NCBI RefSeq assembly: GCF_037892195.1
Contig: NZ_JATACI010000002.1
Span: 1,736,001 to 1,800,000 of the forward strand
Direction: 5' to 3'
Origin: Yoonia sp. GPGPB17
GTDB lineage: Bacteria; Pseudomonadota; Alphaproteobacteria; Rhodobacterales; Rhodobacteraceae
Length of the DNA stretch: 64,000 nt
Under the pieces are notes generated by a model that was not told the origin of the DNA, searched no databases, and was given only the letters and a program-made list of their open reading frames with translations. Shown here piece after piece: positions 17,741-27,420 of this stretch. The translations under genes and the position numbers were made by a program. Positions within the stretch are counted from its first letter, which is position 1. Every line of letters begins with the position of its first letter.

Positions 17741-18208
17741 ATGCGTGCGTTTGACCTGACACCCCTCTACCGTGCCACCGTTGGTTTTGACCAAGTTGCT
17801 GATCTGATGGATCGCGCCCTTGCCAATGATGTCGGCCAAAACAGCTACCCCCCATACAACATTGAAAAAACCGATGATGACGCATGGCGCATTTCGATCG
17901 CCGTGGCCGGTTTTTCCGAAAATGACCTCGCGATTGAGGTCAAGGACCGCTCGCTACACATCACCGGCCGTAAAGCTGCAGACGAGACAGAGCGTAACTA
18001 CCTTCACCGCGGCATCGCGACACGCGCCTTCGAGCGCCGCTTCCACCTCGCCGATCATGTACGTGTGACAGGTGCGGCCCACGAAAATGGCATGCTGCAT
18101 ATCGACCTGATGCGCGAAGTGCCAGAAGCGCTGAAACCGCGCCGGATTGAGATTTCGTCGTCTGCAAAGACTGATGCAAACCTTGTTGAGGCGAAATCGG
18201 TGAACTAA
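17741..18208 (+). CDS. Small heat-shock protein, Hsp20/IbpA family
   Basis: 155 aa. N-terminal MRAFDLTPLYRATVGFDQ is the IbpA-type arm; an alpha-crystallin domain follows (YPPYNIEKTDDDAWRISIAV, VKDRSLHITGRK, YLHRGIATRAFERRFHLAD) with a short tail (LKPRRIEI, the IxI-like anchor). ATP-independent holdase that keeps denatured proteins soluble. The ATG at 17741 has AAAAGG at a good distance; an ATG three codons earlier (17732) sits too close to it. A sigma-32-type promoter lies upstream and a strong hairpin terminator follows. Confidence 0.92.
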   Translation: MRAFDLTPLYRATVGFDQVADLMDRALANDVGQNSYPPYNIEKTDDDAWRISIAVAGFSENDLAIEVKDRSLHITGRKAADETERNYLHRGIATRAFERRFHLADHVRVTGAAHENGMLHIDLMREVPEALKPRRIEISSSAKTDANLVEAKSVN

Positions 18209-18232
18209 GTAACAGCATCCTAGAAAACGAAT

Positions 18233-18258
18233 GCGCCACCCACTTGGGTGGCGCTTTT
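18233..18258 (+). terminator. Rho-independent terminator of hsp20
   Basis: GCGCCACCCA-CT-TGGGTGGCGC, a perfect 10-bp stem, followed by TTTT. It lies 25 bp after the Hsp20 stop codon. Confidence 0.88.
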
Positions 18259-18754
18259 GTTAGTGCATTTGAAGATGGCGCCCGAATAATGTCTTTGAGA
18301 CGATTTCGTAGGAGAGGCCCTTGAAACGCTTCCTGCTTGGGTCCCATCACCGCCAATTCTCCCGCTCAACAAGAGAATTGAATCAGCAGTTCGTGCCTTG
18401 ATCAAGAAAGAGTTTTTGACGAAATCAGCCTATGCTCTGCACCAAAGCACGATCGGCTCGAACGCACTTTGGCGGGTGGTTTCTGTACCAACGATCTGAC
18501 CTAGTCTCTCAATGTTGCACCTTCCTGCGTCCGTCCCAACGGGGCCGGACAGAATGGCGTTCGGAAACATTGAACTGGGACCGGACAGTGCCGTAGCCAA
18601 GAAGAAAGGGGCGTGCGCCGCCGTTAGATCATCGAAGCAGAAAGACGTGACACAAAGCCATGCCGATCCCGATGTCGCGCGCTATGAGCGCGCCTCGCAA
18701 CCTACACAGATGCAAGTCAGCCACTACGATCAAACCCGACAAGGATAAATCCCT
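18259..18754. other. Degraded 0.5-kb stretch with gene relics
   Basis: No complete gene. A 66-codon open frame without a start (18299-18499, + strand, reading DDFVGEALETLPAWV to VVSVPTI) looks like the 3' end of a lost gene that I do not recognise. Near 18685-18712 the sequence encodes SAPRNLHRC, nearly identical to DAPRNLHRC near the end of the next gene (about 19273-19302), and the DNA matches too. This looks like a relic of a third copy of the tandem family that follows. Confidence 0.55.
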
Positions 18755-19375
18755 ATGTATATCTCGACTCTGGCCTTGCTTTCGCCCGTCCTATGCCTGT
18801 TCTGCGACGTCTTTGCCGATGAACAGGTCGACGGCCCCAGCATCATCTTCACACAAAACGGACAGCCTGTCGCGGCGGAGTTGATTGACGACATCAACGA
18901 GGTGAGCCTGCAAGCAGCCCCATTCACCATGACCTTTGATCCAGAGTTGTTCCACTTTGACTTGCCCGAGGGTGTGCAGTTGACCGTTCTACGCGAAGAA
19001 CTCGCGGCATCTCTGCTTATTCCCTGCGACATTGCCATCCTGGGTCCTTTCTTCGGCGCATTGTCGCGCTACCCCGATCAAGTAGGGCTGGACAGGCATT
19101 TGGTCCGCAGTGAACCAGCCGACGAAACAGGCAATGTGTGGTGGTATGCCGCCGATTCCTACAACGTATTGGATCCGTCCAACCCACAAATTCGCATCAC
19201 TGGGATTACCGACGAGGTGACGGGCGAAAACCTGATTGCTCCAGAGGAAGATGTGTTTGTCATCGCCTATGACGCGCCTCGCAACCTGCACAGATGCACG
19301 CCGCCAGAAGGCACGCCAGACATCGAACCCCTTATCGATGGGCGCCTCATGTCATTCTGGCGCCTGAAATTCTAA
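18755..19375 (+). CDS. Exported protein of unknown family, tandem copy A
   Basis: 206 aa. A short hydrophobic N-terminus (MYISTLALLSPVLCLFCDVF) suggests export or lipid attachment. The rest shares a clear pattern with the next gene: GPSIIFTQNGQPVAAE, EVSLQAAPFTMTFD, an arginine-glutamate pair before LLIPCDIAILGPFF, NVLDPSNPQIRITGI, APEEDVFVIAYDAP, and the identical C-terminus MSFWRLKF. Conserved cysteines (in PCDI and near HRCTPP) suggest a disulfide. No known domain recognised. AAGGAT upstream is a plausible ribosome binding site. Codon use resembles neighbouring genes. Confidence 0.72.
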   Translation: MYISTLALLSPVLCLFCDVFADEQVDGPSIIFTQNGQPVAAELIDDINEVSLQAAPFTMTFDPELFHFDLPEGVQLTVLREELAASLLIPCDIAILGPFFGALSRYPDQVGLDRHLVRSEPADETGNVWWYAADSYNVLDPSNPQIRITGITDEVTGENLIAPEEDVFVIAYDAPRNLHRCTPPEGTPDIEPLIDGRLMSFWRLKF

Positions 19376-19410
19376 TAGCCCGCTACCAGAAGCCACAACA
19401 CGAGAGAGCT

Positions 19411-20031
19411 ATGCCAACATTCACCATTTCATCACTTACGCCGGTCCTTTGCCTGCTGTGCGGTATTCTTTCAGGCGATGACCCAAGCGGCCCGGACCTG
19501 CGTTTTGTACAGGACGGCAAGCCTGCGGCCGTTGAGCAAGCGGGGACAATCGCCGAGGTCTCGCTGAATGCCGCACCTTTCACCATCGAATTTGACGCAG
19601 AACAATTTGCTCGCAATGGCATTCAACTGACTGCCGGTCGGGAAAATGTCCTTCTGCCACTGGTCGAGCCCTGCCAGGTTAGAATAGAGGGGCCATTCTT
19701 CACCGGTGGCGGGGGCCGCTACGCCTTGGGAGAGGGGCCAGCTACTCTGCTCTTTTTGGATGCACCTTCTTCGTCCTCGGGCAGTGTCGGCTTTGTGGGT
19801 TTGCAGGACGATAACGTAGCTGATCCGGACGATCCGCAAATCACCGTTCAGGGCATCATCGACCTCTCGAATGACCGCAAAGAAGCGCTAGTGCCCGGTG
19901 AAGACGTCCTGATCATTGCATATAGTATGCCGTCGGGCGGGGACAGTTGCAGCGCGCCGGATGATACCCCTTGGGGCGAAGCACTTGTCGATCAGCGCGC
20001 CATGTCGTTCTGGCGACTGAAGTTCGAATAG
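19411..20031 (+). CDS. Exported protein of unknown family, tandem copy B
   Basis: 206 aa, the same length as copy A and collinear with it. N-terminus MPTFTISSLTPVLCLLCGIL; then GPDLRFVQDGKPAAVE, EVSLNAAPFTIEFD, LLPLVEPCQVRIEGPFF, DNVADPDDPQITVQGI, VPGEDVLIIAYSMP and MSFWRLKF at the end. Copies A and B are clearly paralogs that have diverged, mainly in the middle. The gap between them is 35 bp, so they are likely co-transcribed. Function unknown; a beta-rich periplasmic or surface domain is a guess. Confidence 0.72.
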   Translation: MPTFTISSLTPVLCLLCGILSGDDPSGPDLRFVQDGKPAAVEQAGTIAEVSLNAAPFTIEFDAEQFARNGIQLTAGRENVLLPLVEPCQVRIEGPFFTGGGGRYALGEGPATLLFLDAPSSSSGSVGFVGLQDDNVADPDDPQITVQGIIDLSNDRKEALVPGEDVLIIAYSMPSGGDSCSAPDDTPWGEALVDQRAMSFWRLKFE

Positions 20032-20242
20032 ATCGGACAGCAAACGCAACAAATCAATTAAGAAAATGGCTTTTGGCGGATATCTTTGATCGCAGTCGGT
20101 AACGACAGAAGCGCCGGTTGCGGCTATCCTGCTTTGTACAGCGTTCTGAGGTGTTCGAGTGTACCACAAATCGAAGGACCCCCGTTAACAAACGGCAGTT
20201 TCAACCGGCAAAGCCGCCACTAGCAGTACTCCGCTCCGTTCC

Positions 20243-23039
20243 CTAGTGCGCTTCCGCCCAGTTCGCACCCTGCCCTGCGTCCACCGCCAGTTTCACATCC
20301 AACTTCACCGCTGGCTCACTGGCGTTCTCCATCACGCCGCGCGCCGTCGCAATCAAATCATCAACCGCGCCTTCATTGATCTCAAAGATCAACTCATCAT
20401 GGACCTGTAGCAGCATCTTCGCAGGCATCCCCTCTATCGCCGCTCGGCATCCGAATCATCGCGCGCCGGATTACATCTGCCGCGGTGCCTTGAATAGGTG
20501 CATTGATCGCGGCGCGCTTGGCAAAGCCGGCGTGAGGGCCCTTCGCATTGATCTCGGGCGTATTGATCTTGCGCCCAAAGAGGGTCTGCACATAGTTGTG
20601 CTCTTTCGCAAAGGCGACGGTATCATCCATGTATTTGCGAATACCGGGGAAGCGCTCAAAGTAGCGGTCAATAAACCCCTGTGCCTCGCCCCGTGGGATG
20701 CGCAGATTACGGGCCAAACCAAAGCCGGAGATGCCATAGATCACACCAAAGTTGATGGCCTTGGCCTGTCGGCGCACGTCCGGCGTCATTTCATCCAGGG
20801 GCACATCAAACATCTCGGACGCCGTCATCGCGTGAATATCGATGCCATCAAGGAATGCCTGTTTCAGCGCATCAATCCCGGCGATATGCGCCAGAATCCG
20901 CAACTCGATCTGGGAATAATCGAGGCTGACAATCACCTTGCCCTCTTCGGCGACAAATGCTTCGCGAATACGACGCCCTTCTTCTGAACGCACTGGAATA
21001 TTCTGCAAGTTCGGATCGGTCGAGGCCAAGCGCCCGGTGTTCGCACCCGCAATGGAATAAGATGTATGCACACGCCCCGTGTCTGCATTGATGTGCTCTT
21101 GCAAAGCATCGGTGTACGTCGATTTCAGTTTCGAGAGTTGCCGCCAATCCAGCACTCGGCCGGGTAATTCATGCTCTGTCGCGAGGTCTTCCAAAACATC
21201 GGCACCCGTCGCATAGGCTCCGGTCTTGCCCTTTTTGCCGCCCGGCAAACCCATCTCATCAAACAGAATTTCGCCCAGTTGCTTGGGCGAACCGACATTG
21301 AAAGGCCGCCCGGCCATTTCTTGAATATCTGCTTCCAGTCCCGCCATCTTCTGCGCAAAGGCATTCGACATCCGGCTGAGTGTATCGCGATCCACCTTGA
21401 TCCCATGCCGCTCCATCTGCGCCAGCACCGGCACCAGCGGACGTTCCATTGTTTCGTAAACCGTCGTGACCCGGTTCACATGCAGTTGCGGCTTGAATTG
21501 CTGCCATAAGCGCAGGGTGATATCGGCGTCCTCAGCGGCGTATTTCACCGCCTCATCCACAGGCACGCGATCAAAGGTGATCGCGGATTTTCCACTGCCT
21601 AACAGCGGCTTAATCGGAATAGGCGTATGCCCCAAATACCGCTCTGACAGCGTATCCATCCCATGATTATGCTTGCCCGCATTCATCGCATAGGACATCA
21701 GCATCGTGTCATCAATTGGTGCGACAGTGATATCCAAGCGGGCGAATATTTTGGTGTCATACTTCATGTTCTGGCCGATTTTGATGACCGCAGGGTCCTC
21801 CAAAACCGGTTTGAGCATGGCCAGGCATTCATCAAGGTCCATCTGCCCTTCGGCCATCTCATCCGAGCCAAACAAATCATCGGAGGCCGCCGATTTATGG
21901 GTCAACGGGATGTAGCACGCCTGCCCCGCCTCGACGCAGAGCGAGATGCCAACCAGTTCGGCAATCATTTCGTTCAACCCTGTCGTCTCGGTATCGACGG
22001 CCACGTAACCGCGTTCACGAATGCGGTCGATCCAGACCTGCAAGGCAGCCGCGTCGCGCACACATTCATAGGCCTCGGGGTCAAAGCCAACAGCCTCCGG
22101 CGTCGCTACTTCGGTTGCCGCTGGCGCCGCGGCCTCAATCACTGGCGCTTCAACACCCAGTTTTTCGGCAATCCGTTTGGTGACCGTGCGGAACTCCATC
22201 TCGGCCAGGAACCCCATCAGCACCTCAGGGTCAGGGTCCTTCACTTCCAGATCGTCCAGCCCAAACGCTAACGTCATGTCACAGTCCAGTTGCACCAGTT
22301 TCTTGGACAGCTCGATCTGCGCGCGGTGCGCAATCAGCGTTTCACGACGCTTGGGTTGTTTAATTTCCCCTGCCCGGTCCAAGAGGCTTTCCAGATCACC
22401 GTATTCGTTGATCAACAAAGCGGCTGTCTTGATCCCGATCCCCGGCGCACCCGGCACATTATCTACGCTGTCCCCAGCGAGGGCCTGCACATCAACAACC
22501 CGCTCTGGACCGACACCAAATTTCTCGACCACGCCGTCGCTGTCGATGCGCTTGTTCTTCATCGGGTCCAGCATCTCGACACCGTCCCCAACCAGCTGCA
22601 TCAGGTCCTTATCAGACGACACAATCGTGACACGGCCCCCGGCATCGCGGGCCTGATGCGACAAAGTTGCGATGATGTCGTCCGCTTCAAACCCTTCCAT
22701 TTCTTCACAGGCAATATTGAACGCCTTGGTGGCCACACGGGTCAGCGGGATCTGCGGGCGCAGGTCCTCGGGCATCGCCTCGCGGTTCGCTTTGTATTGA
22801 TCATACATGTCGTTGCGAAACGTATGGCTGCCTTTGTCAAAGATCACCGCCACGTGGGTCGCGGCATCGGCGCCATTGTTGGCCTCAACATAGCGTTGGA
22901 GCATGTTTACAAACCCGCTGACCGCGCCCACCGGCAGGCCATCGGACTTGCGCGTCAGTGGCGGAAGCGCGTGATAGGCGCGGAAGATAAACGCCGATCC
23001 ATCAATCAGATGCAGATGACAGCCTTTTCCAAACGACAT
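20243..23039 (-). CDS. polA: DNA polymerase I (frameshift near the C-terminus)
   Basis: About 931 aa. The N-terminal 5'-3' exonuclease (LIDGSAFIFRAYHALPP; GEVD-like acidic clusters) is followed by a 3'-5' exonuclease with YVAVDTETTGL, so proofreading residues are kept. The polymerase domain has VSLDYSQIELRILAHI, RRQAKAINFGVIYG and VHDELIFEI. One extra base near 20440 splits the last 60 codons into another frame; the protein continues as MLLQVHDELIFEI and ends at TAG 20243-20245. polA is normally required, so this is most likely a sequence error. The ATG at 23039 is the family start. Confidence 0.93.
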
Positions 23040-23092
23040 AGCGGACCCCCTCAGATGCGTTTTCAACACCTATCTTGCGGGGCGCGCATGGT

Positions 23093-24004
23093 CTAGTGGG
23101 CGGCCTGAATGAAGGTCCCGTTTTGGAGGTCTTTCATGGCCTGATGCAGTTCCGCTTGCGTGTTCATCACAATCGGACCGTGCCATGCCACAGGTTCCTC
23201 TATAGGGCGCCCCGCAACCAACAAGAAGCGGACACCTTCCGGGCCAGCTTGCACGGTGACATCATCGCCATTGCCGAAGCGAACCAGCGTCCGATTGCCG
23301 GTCAGATCGCGGATGTTCAACTCTTGCCCGGCGACCTCTTTCTCAACGCGCACACCGACCGGATCAGCCGCGTCGACAAAGCGGCCCGTGCCTGCAAAAA
23401 CATAGGCGAAAGCATTCGCGCGCGTATCCACCGGCAGGCTCTTGCGGGTATTGGGCGGGATTGAGACATCCAGATAAAGCGGGTCGGCGGCGATCCCATC
23501 CACAGGGCCAGCCTTGCCCCAAAACTTGCCCGTGATGATTTTCACCCGCGTGCCATCATCATCAATAATCTCGGGCACATCATCACCCGCGATATCCTGA
23601 TAACGCGGGGCCGTCATCTTGAGCGAAGAAGGCAAGTTCGCCCACAGTTGAAACCCATGCATCTGGCCCTTGGCGTTTCCCTTTGGCATCTCCTGGTGCA
23701 GAATACCGGAACCAGAGGTCATCCACTGCACAGACCCGGCACCCAAAACACCGTGATTGCCCAGCGAGTCGCCATGCTCCACCTCACCCTCCAGCACATA
23801 AGTGATCGTCTCGATCCCGCGGTGCGGATGCCAGGGAAAACCGCGCTCAAAATGCGCAGGATCGTCATTGCGAAAATCATCAAGCAGCAGAAACGGATCG
23901 CTCTCGGCCGGATCACCAAAACCGAAAACGCGGTGTAGGTGCACACCTGCCCCTTCCATCGCGGGCTGGGCATGAGTTGTCTGGGTCACAGGGCGGAATG
24001 TCAT
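23093..24004 (-). CDS. Pirin family protein
   Basis: 303 aa, typical pirin length. N-terminal cupin with the metal motif PWHPHRGIETITYVLEGEVEH (two His), then SGSGILHQEMP (His and Glu). The C-terminal pirin domain follows (PLYLDVSIPPN; AFAYVFAGTGRF). Some bacterial pirins have quercetin dioxygenase activity; others bind enzymes of central metabolism. Reaction not predictable here. The gene stands alone, upstream of polA on the same strand. Confidence 0.9.
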   Translation of the reverse strand: MTFRPVTQTTHAQPAMEGAGVHLHRVFGFGDPAESDPFLLLDDFRNDDPAHFERGFPWHPHRGIETITYVLEGEVEHGDSLGNHGVLGAGSVQWMTSGSGILHQEMPKGNAKGQMHGFQLWANLPSSLKMTAPRYQDIAGDDVPEIIDDDGTRVKIITGKFWGKAGPVDGIAADPLYLDVSIPPNTRKSLPVDTRANAFAYVFAGTGRFVDAADPVGVRVEKEVAGQELNIRDLTGNRTLVRFGNGDDVTVQAGPEGVRFLLVAGRPIEEPVAWHGPIVMNTQAELHQAMKDLQNGTFIQAAH

Positions 24005-24103
24005 GGCATGCTCCTCAATTGCTTAAGAAGACAGATAGCCCCCACAAACCATCACGCAAACGCAGAACGGCGAACAGGCTTTGTGCGGCGCTGCGCGAAC
24101 CCG

Positions 24104-24283
24104 TCAGACTTTGCCTTCAAAATCTTTGTGCACCAGTTTGGCGTCGCAATAAGGACACTCGATCCAACCATGTTCTTGCGGGATTTGCAGCCAGACGCGG
24201 GGATGCCCCAACGCGCCTTCGCCACCGTCACAGGCCACACGCCAATCATGTACAATCTTTGTCTCAGGTGCCGGTGTGGACAT
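24104..24283 (-). CDS. Zinc-finger (zf-CHCC, NDUFS6-like) protein
   Basis: 59 aa from the ATG at 24283. The pattern VACDGG...LGHPRVWL...[12 protein letters not shown] gives Cys, His and a CxxC, the zf-CHCC arrangement of mitochondrial complex I subunit NDUFS6 and its alphaproteobacterial counterparts. Likely an accessory Zn protein of NADH dehydrogenase. The open frame extends upstream to 24382 but would overlap the divergent ABC gene; the ATG chosen has GAGAG ahead of it. Confidence 0.85.
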   Translation of the reverse strand: MSTPAPETKIVHDWRVACDGGEGALGHPRVWLQIPQEHGWIECPYCDAKLVHKDFEGKV

Positions 24284-24371
24284 GATCACTCTCATCTGGT
24301 TGCCGCGGGGTGCAGCCCGCCTTAAGTCTGCACACAGACATACCGCAGACGCGGACGAGGGGAAAGACGGC

Positions 24372-25302
24372 ATGACCGACAATGCGATAGAAATTCATGG
24401 TCTGAAAAAGACCTATGCCGCCACCGGTCGCAGCCCCGCGAAAGAGGCGTTGAAAGGGATCGATCTGACAATCCCGCGCGGGTCGATCTTCGGCCTTTTG
24501 GGCCCAAATGGTGCCGGGAAATCCACGCTGATCAACATCCTCGCGGGTTTAGTTGTGAAATCCGCAGGCACGGTGAAAATCTGGGGATTTGATCAGGACA
24601 AGAACCCACGTCAATCGCGGGCTGCAATCGGGATTATGCCGCAAGAACCGCATCTTGACCCGTTTTTCACACCCGCTGGCTCACTCGATGTGCAGGCAGG
24701 CCTCTATGGCGTCCCCAAAGGCCAGCGCAAGACGGCGGAAATCCTTGAGCTGATTGGACTGACGGATAAGGCAGACGCTTACGCGCGGTCTCTTTCAGGC
24801 GGGATGCGGCGCAGGCTGCTTTTGGGTAAGGCGCTGGTGCATTCACCACAAATCCTCGTCTTGGATGAGCCCACCGCAGGCGTCGACATCGAGTTACGCA
24901 ACATGCTGTGGCAAAACGTGCGCAAGCTGAATGCACAGGGCATGACGATCATTCTCACGACCCACTACCTCGAAGAGGCGGAAGAGATGTGCGACGACAT
25001 TGCCATTATCAATCATGGTGAAGTGATCATCAAAGACAGTACGGCCAATCTACTCGGGCGGCTGGACAGTAAAACGCTGGTGATCACGCCCGAAACCGAT
25101 GCTGATTTGCTTAGCCCTGCCCGACAACATCACGGGCCACAAGCAAGCCAATGGCACGCTGACCTTCACCTATCAAAGCGGCACAACGCCCGCCGATCAA
25201 ATCCTATCGCTGGTCCGCGATGCCGGGATCACGATCAAAGACGTTAAAACCGAAGAAGCTGACCTCGAAGACGTGTTTCTCTCACTGACATCAGCACGCT
25301 AG
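24372..25302 (+). CDS. ABC transporter ATP-binding protein (frameshift)
   Basis: About 309 aa. Walker [13 protein letters not shown], signature [16 protein letters not shown], Walker [12 protein letters not shown] and switch [12 protein letters not shown]: a DrrA/NodI-type (ABC-2 exporter) ATPase. One extra base near 25112, within GCTTAGCC, shifts the end; the tail continues as [17 protein letters not shown] and ends [12 protein letters not shown], the usual C-terminus of this subfamily. No permease gene is adjacent in this window, so the transported substrate is unknown. Confidence 0.88.
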
Positions 25303-25360
25303 CCCCCGTTTTCGTCGTCCAGTCAGATTCGTCGAAAGCGTCAAAATTTTAGAATTTGGA

Positions 25361-25723
25361 TCACCCTTGCAGCATGCGCCCCAACGGACGCCCGCCCAGA
25401 ATATGCATATGATAATGTGGCACATCCTGCACGCCATGGGCGCGCGTATTCGCGATGCTGCGGAACCCTTCTTTCACATCTGTTGTCCGACAGACCTCGG
25501 CGACGGCCTGCATAAAGCCCACTTGCTCTTCCGGTGACGCATCGCGCGCAAAGTGATCAAGGCTGACGTAGGCCCCTTTCGGAATGATCAGCACATGTAC
25601 TGGCGCTTGGGGGGCAATGTCCTCAAACGCCAAAGCATAGTCATTCTCGTACACCGTCTTATTAGGGATTTCCCCCCGCAGAATTTTGGCAAAGATGTTC
25701 TGGTCGTCGTAGGTGTATTGCAT
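25361..25723 (-). CDS. HIT family nucleotide-binding hydrolase
   Basis: 120 aa. Histidine triad at the C-terminus: VPHYHMHILGGR (HxHxH), with NIFAKILRGEIP and HVLIIPKG typical of the HINT/PKCI branch. HINT proteins hydrolyse purine nucleoside phosphoramidates. The ATG at 25723 follows GAGGACCC closely; the frame upstream to 25762 belongs to the end of the glycosyltransferase gene. Likely co-transcribed with that gene, 7 bp upstream, without an obvious shared function. Confidence 0.92.
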   Translation of the reverse strand: MQYTYDDQNIFAKILRGEIPNKTVYENDYALAFEDIAPQAPVHVLIIPKGAYVSLDHFARDASPEEQVGFMQAVAEVCRTTDVKEGFRSIANTRAHGVQDVPHYHMHILGGRPLGRMLQG

Positions 25724-25730
25724 AGGGTCC

Positions 25731-27309
25731 TCAATCAACAAAGAGATGGGGGGTGTCGGCAAGTGTGCGGGCCACTTCTGGCGACGCGTTCAGGAATTGC
25801 GCAATCGCATGAGCGTTTTCATCCGACGTGGCGGTTTCCTTAATGCGGCTGGTATGCGCGAATTTTGCATCCCGTATCGCATCACGCTCGTAGATCATAT
25901 CATGCCGGATTGTTGGCAAGAGCCGTTCTAATGTTGCATCGCTGGTCTGTGGTCCGGCAAGGCCAACGCGCATGGCATGACCAACCAGATAGTCGTCATC
26001 GAAACTGCACTCGATCTCAAGCAGACGCACTGTCGCGCGATCGGCAAAGAAATCAGCCATCAGATCGAGGCTTGATGTATCAAGACAGATCACGAGCCGA
26101 TCGCTGTCATAATGATCAAACAGCATGCGCATCAATGCGCGCCGGTGGCGGCCACGCTTTTGCAGCGAACTCTCAATCCCGCCAAGGTCCGGTAAATCTG
26201 TATCATCTTCGTTAAACAAATACTCAATGGCAGGGACATTCGTATGATGCTGGATCGCGGCAACCAGACGTTTGGCCACATGCCATTTCTTACAGGCAAT
26301 GATCATCAACTCACGGCTGCGGCCCAAAGTCGTCTCGTTTTCCCAGAAACGTGGCGCAAAACGGCGACCGATCCGGCCTCGCCCAGTGAGAAACTGAAAC
26401 AGGTTGCGCCCCTCATCCGAGATCACAAAATCCATCTGATCGCTGGCATAAAGCGCGCCCAGGCGCTCGCGCAAATCTGCCGCCTCTGCGCTGATCTTGC
26501 GGGCAAAAAGTGATCCTTGCCCCAAAAGCAGATCATAGTGGTCGTTGTAGAACGTCACTGGCATCCCGTAGTCAGTGAACATCAGGAACGTCAGCGTCCG
26601 GTTCTCGATTTCACGGGCTAAGCACAAGGTGGCGCACAAGTGTTTGAAAGAATGTCTCGTCCGGAATCCACGTGGTGCGGAAAAACCGCATCACATCGCG
26701 GCGGGCGTAAGCAAATTCCAACACCGCCTCAACAGTCTGTCGGCGCAGGCACCACCATTGGCTGCCGATCATGATCTGCAAGTCTTCGGGAATCTTACGA
26801 GTCATTTTGAAACGTTTTTGCAGCTCTAGCGCGGTGTAAAAGCGTCGTTTCTGCGTGCGCTCGTTGAAGAAATGACGATAGATCAGGCGTTCTTCGCGAA
26901 AACCGGTCTTGATCCAGTTGCTGTCAAAGAAATCGTGGCTTTCGATATAGTCCACGTCATTCTCATCCAGCAGCCGATGGGCAAAACCAGCGGATTTGAT
27001 GGGCATGCAATCGCCGGAAATCATGTAGAAATGGGTCGCACGGGAGAATGCAGCAACCGCGGCCTCGACCGCATGCAATGTGGCTTGCACCAGGCTCCAT
27101 TCGCCCCAACCACATTTGACCCTGCGTTTGGCGAAGGCGACGTTGGTGTTGTCACCTAGGGCCTCTTGAATGGTCTGATAATCCTGCGCCGACGCAGAAG
27201 CGTCGAAATGGATCGCGATGTAATCACCCGCCGCCGTCAACTGTTCGGCCTGCTGGATGATTACAGCCGGGTTTTTGTGACAAAGCAGGATAAAGGCGAC
27301 ACGTGCCAT
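25731..27309 (-). CDS. Core-2/I-branching-type glycosyltransferase with DUF5928 C-terminus (frameshift)
   Basis: About 525 aa when read through. The first 230 residues are a GT14 (Branch) domain: ARVAFILLCHKNP, YIAIHFDASA, THFYMISGDCMPIKS, IGSQWWCLRRQTVEAV and TTWIPDETFFQTLV. The rest (ENRTLTFLMFTDYG, MPVTFYNDHYDLLLG, ARFWEN-type segment) is the DUF5928 region found behind GT14 in Rhodobacteraceae. One extra base near 26620, within GCTTAGCC on the coding strand, splits the gene. It probably adds a sugar branch to a surface glycan. Divergent from the sulfotransferase gene. Confidence 0.83.
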
Positions 27310-27420
27310 GTGTTTTTAAGCGACCTCAGTTGCGTTCGACGTTGTCATAGCGCGAACAGACATTGAAGTGACAGGGTTTCTTTGCTTTGAAAGGAACTGA
27401 AAACAAGCAGGAGAGTACGT

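Noticed and set aside
18512..18748. 78-codon plus-strand frame
   Set aside because: No SD, no motif, and the frame conflicts with the relic of the tandem family in the same stretch.
21663..23096. Long plus-strand frames of 202 and 268 codons
   Set aside because: Antisense to polA; no recognisable domain and unlikely composition.
25107..26624. Programmed +1 frameshifting at CTT AGC in the ABC ATPase and glycosyltransferase
   Set aside because: The same 8-mer lies on the non-coding strand at a break in glcF, and neither family is known for programmed frameshifting; sequence error explains all three more simply.
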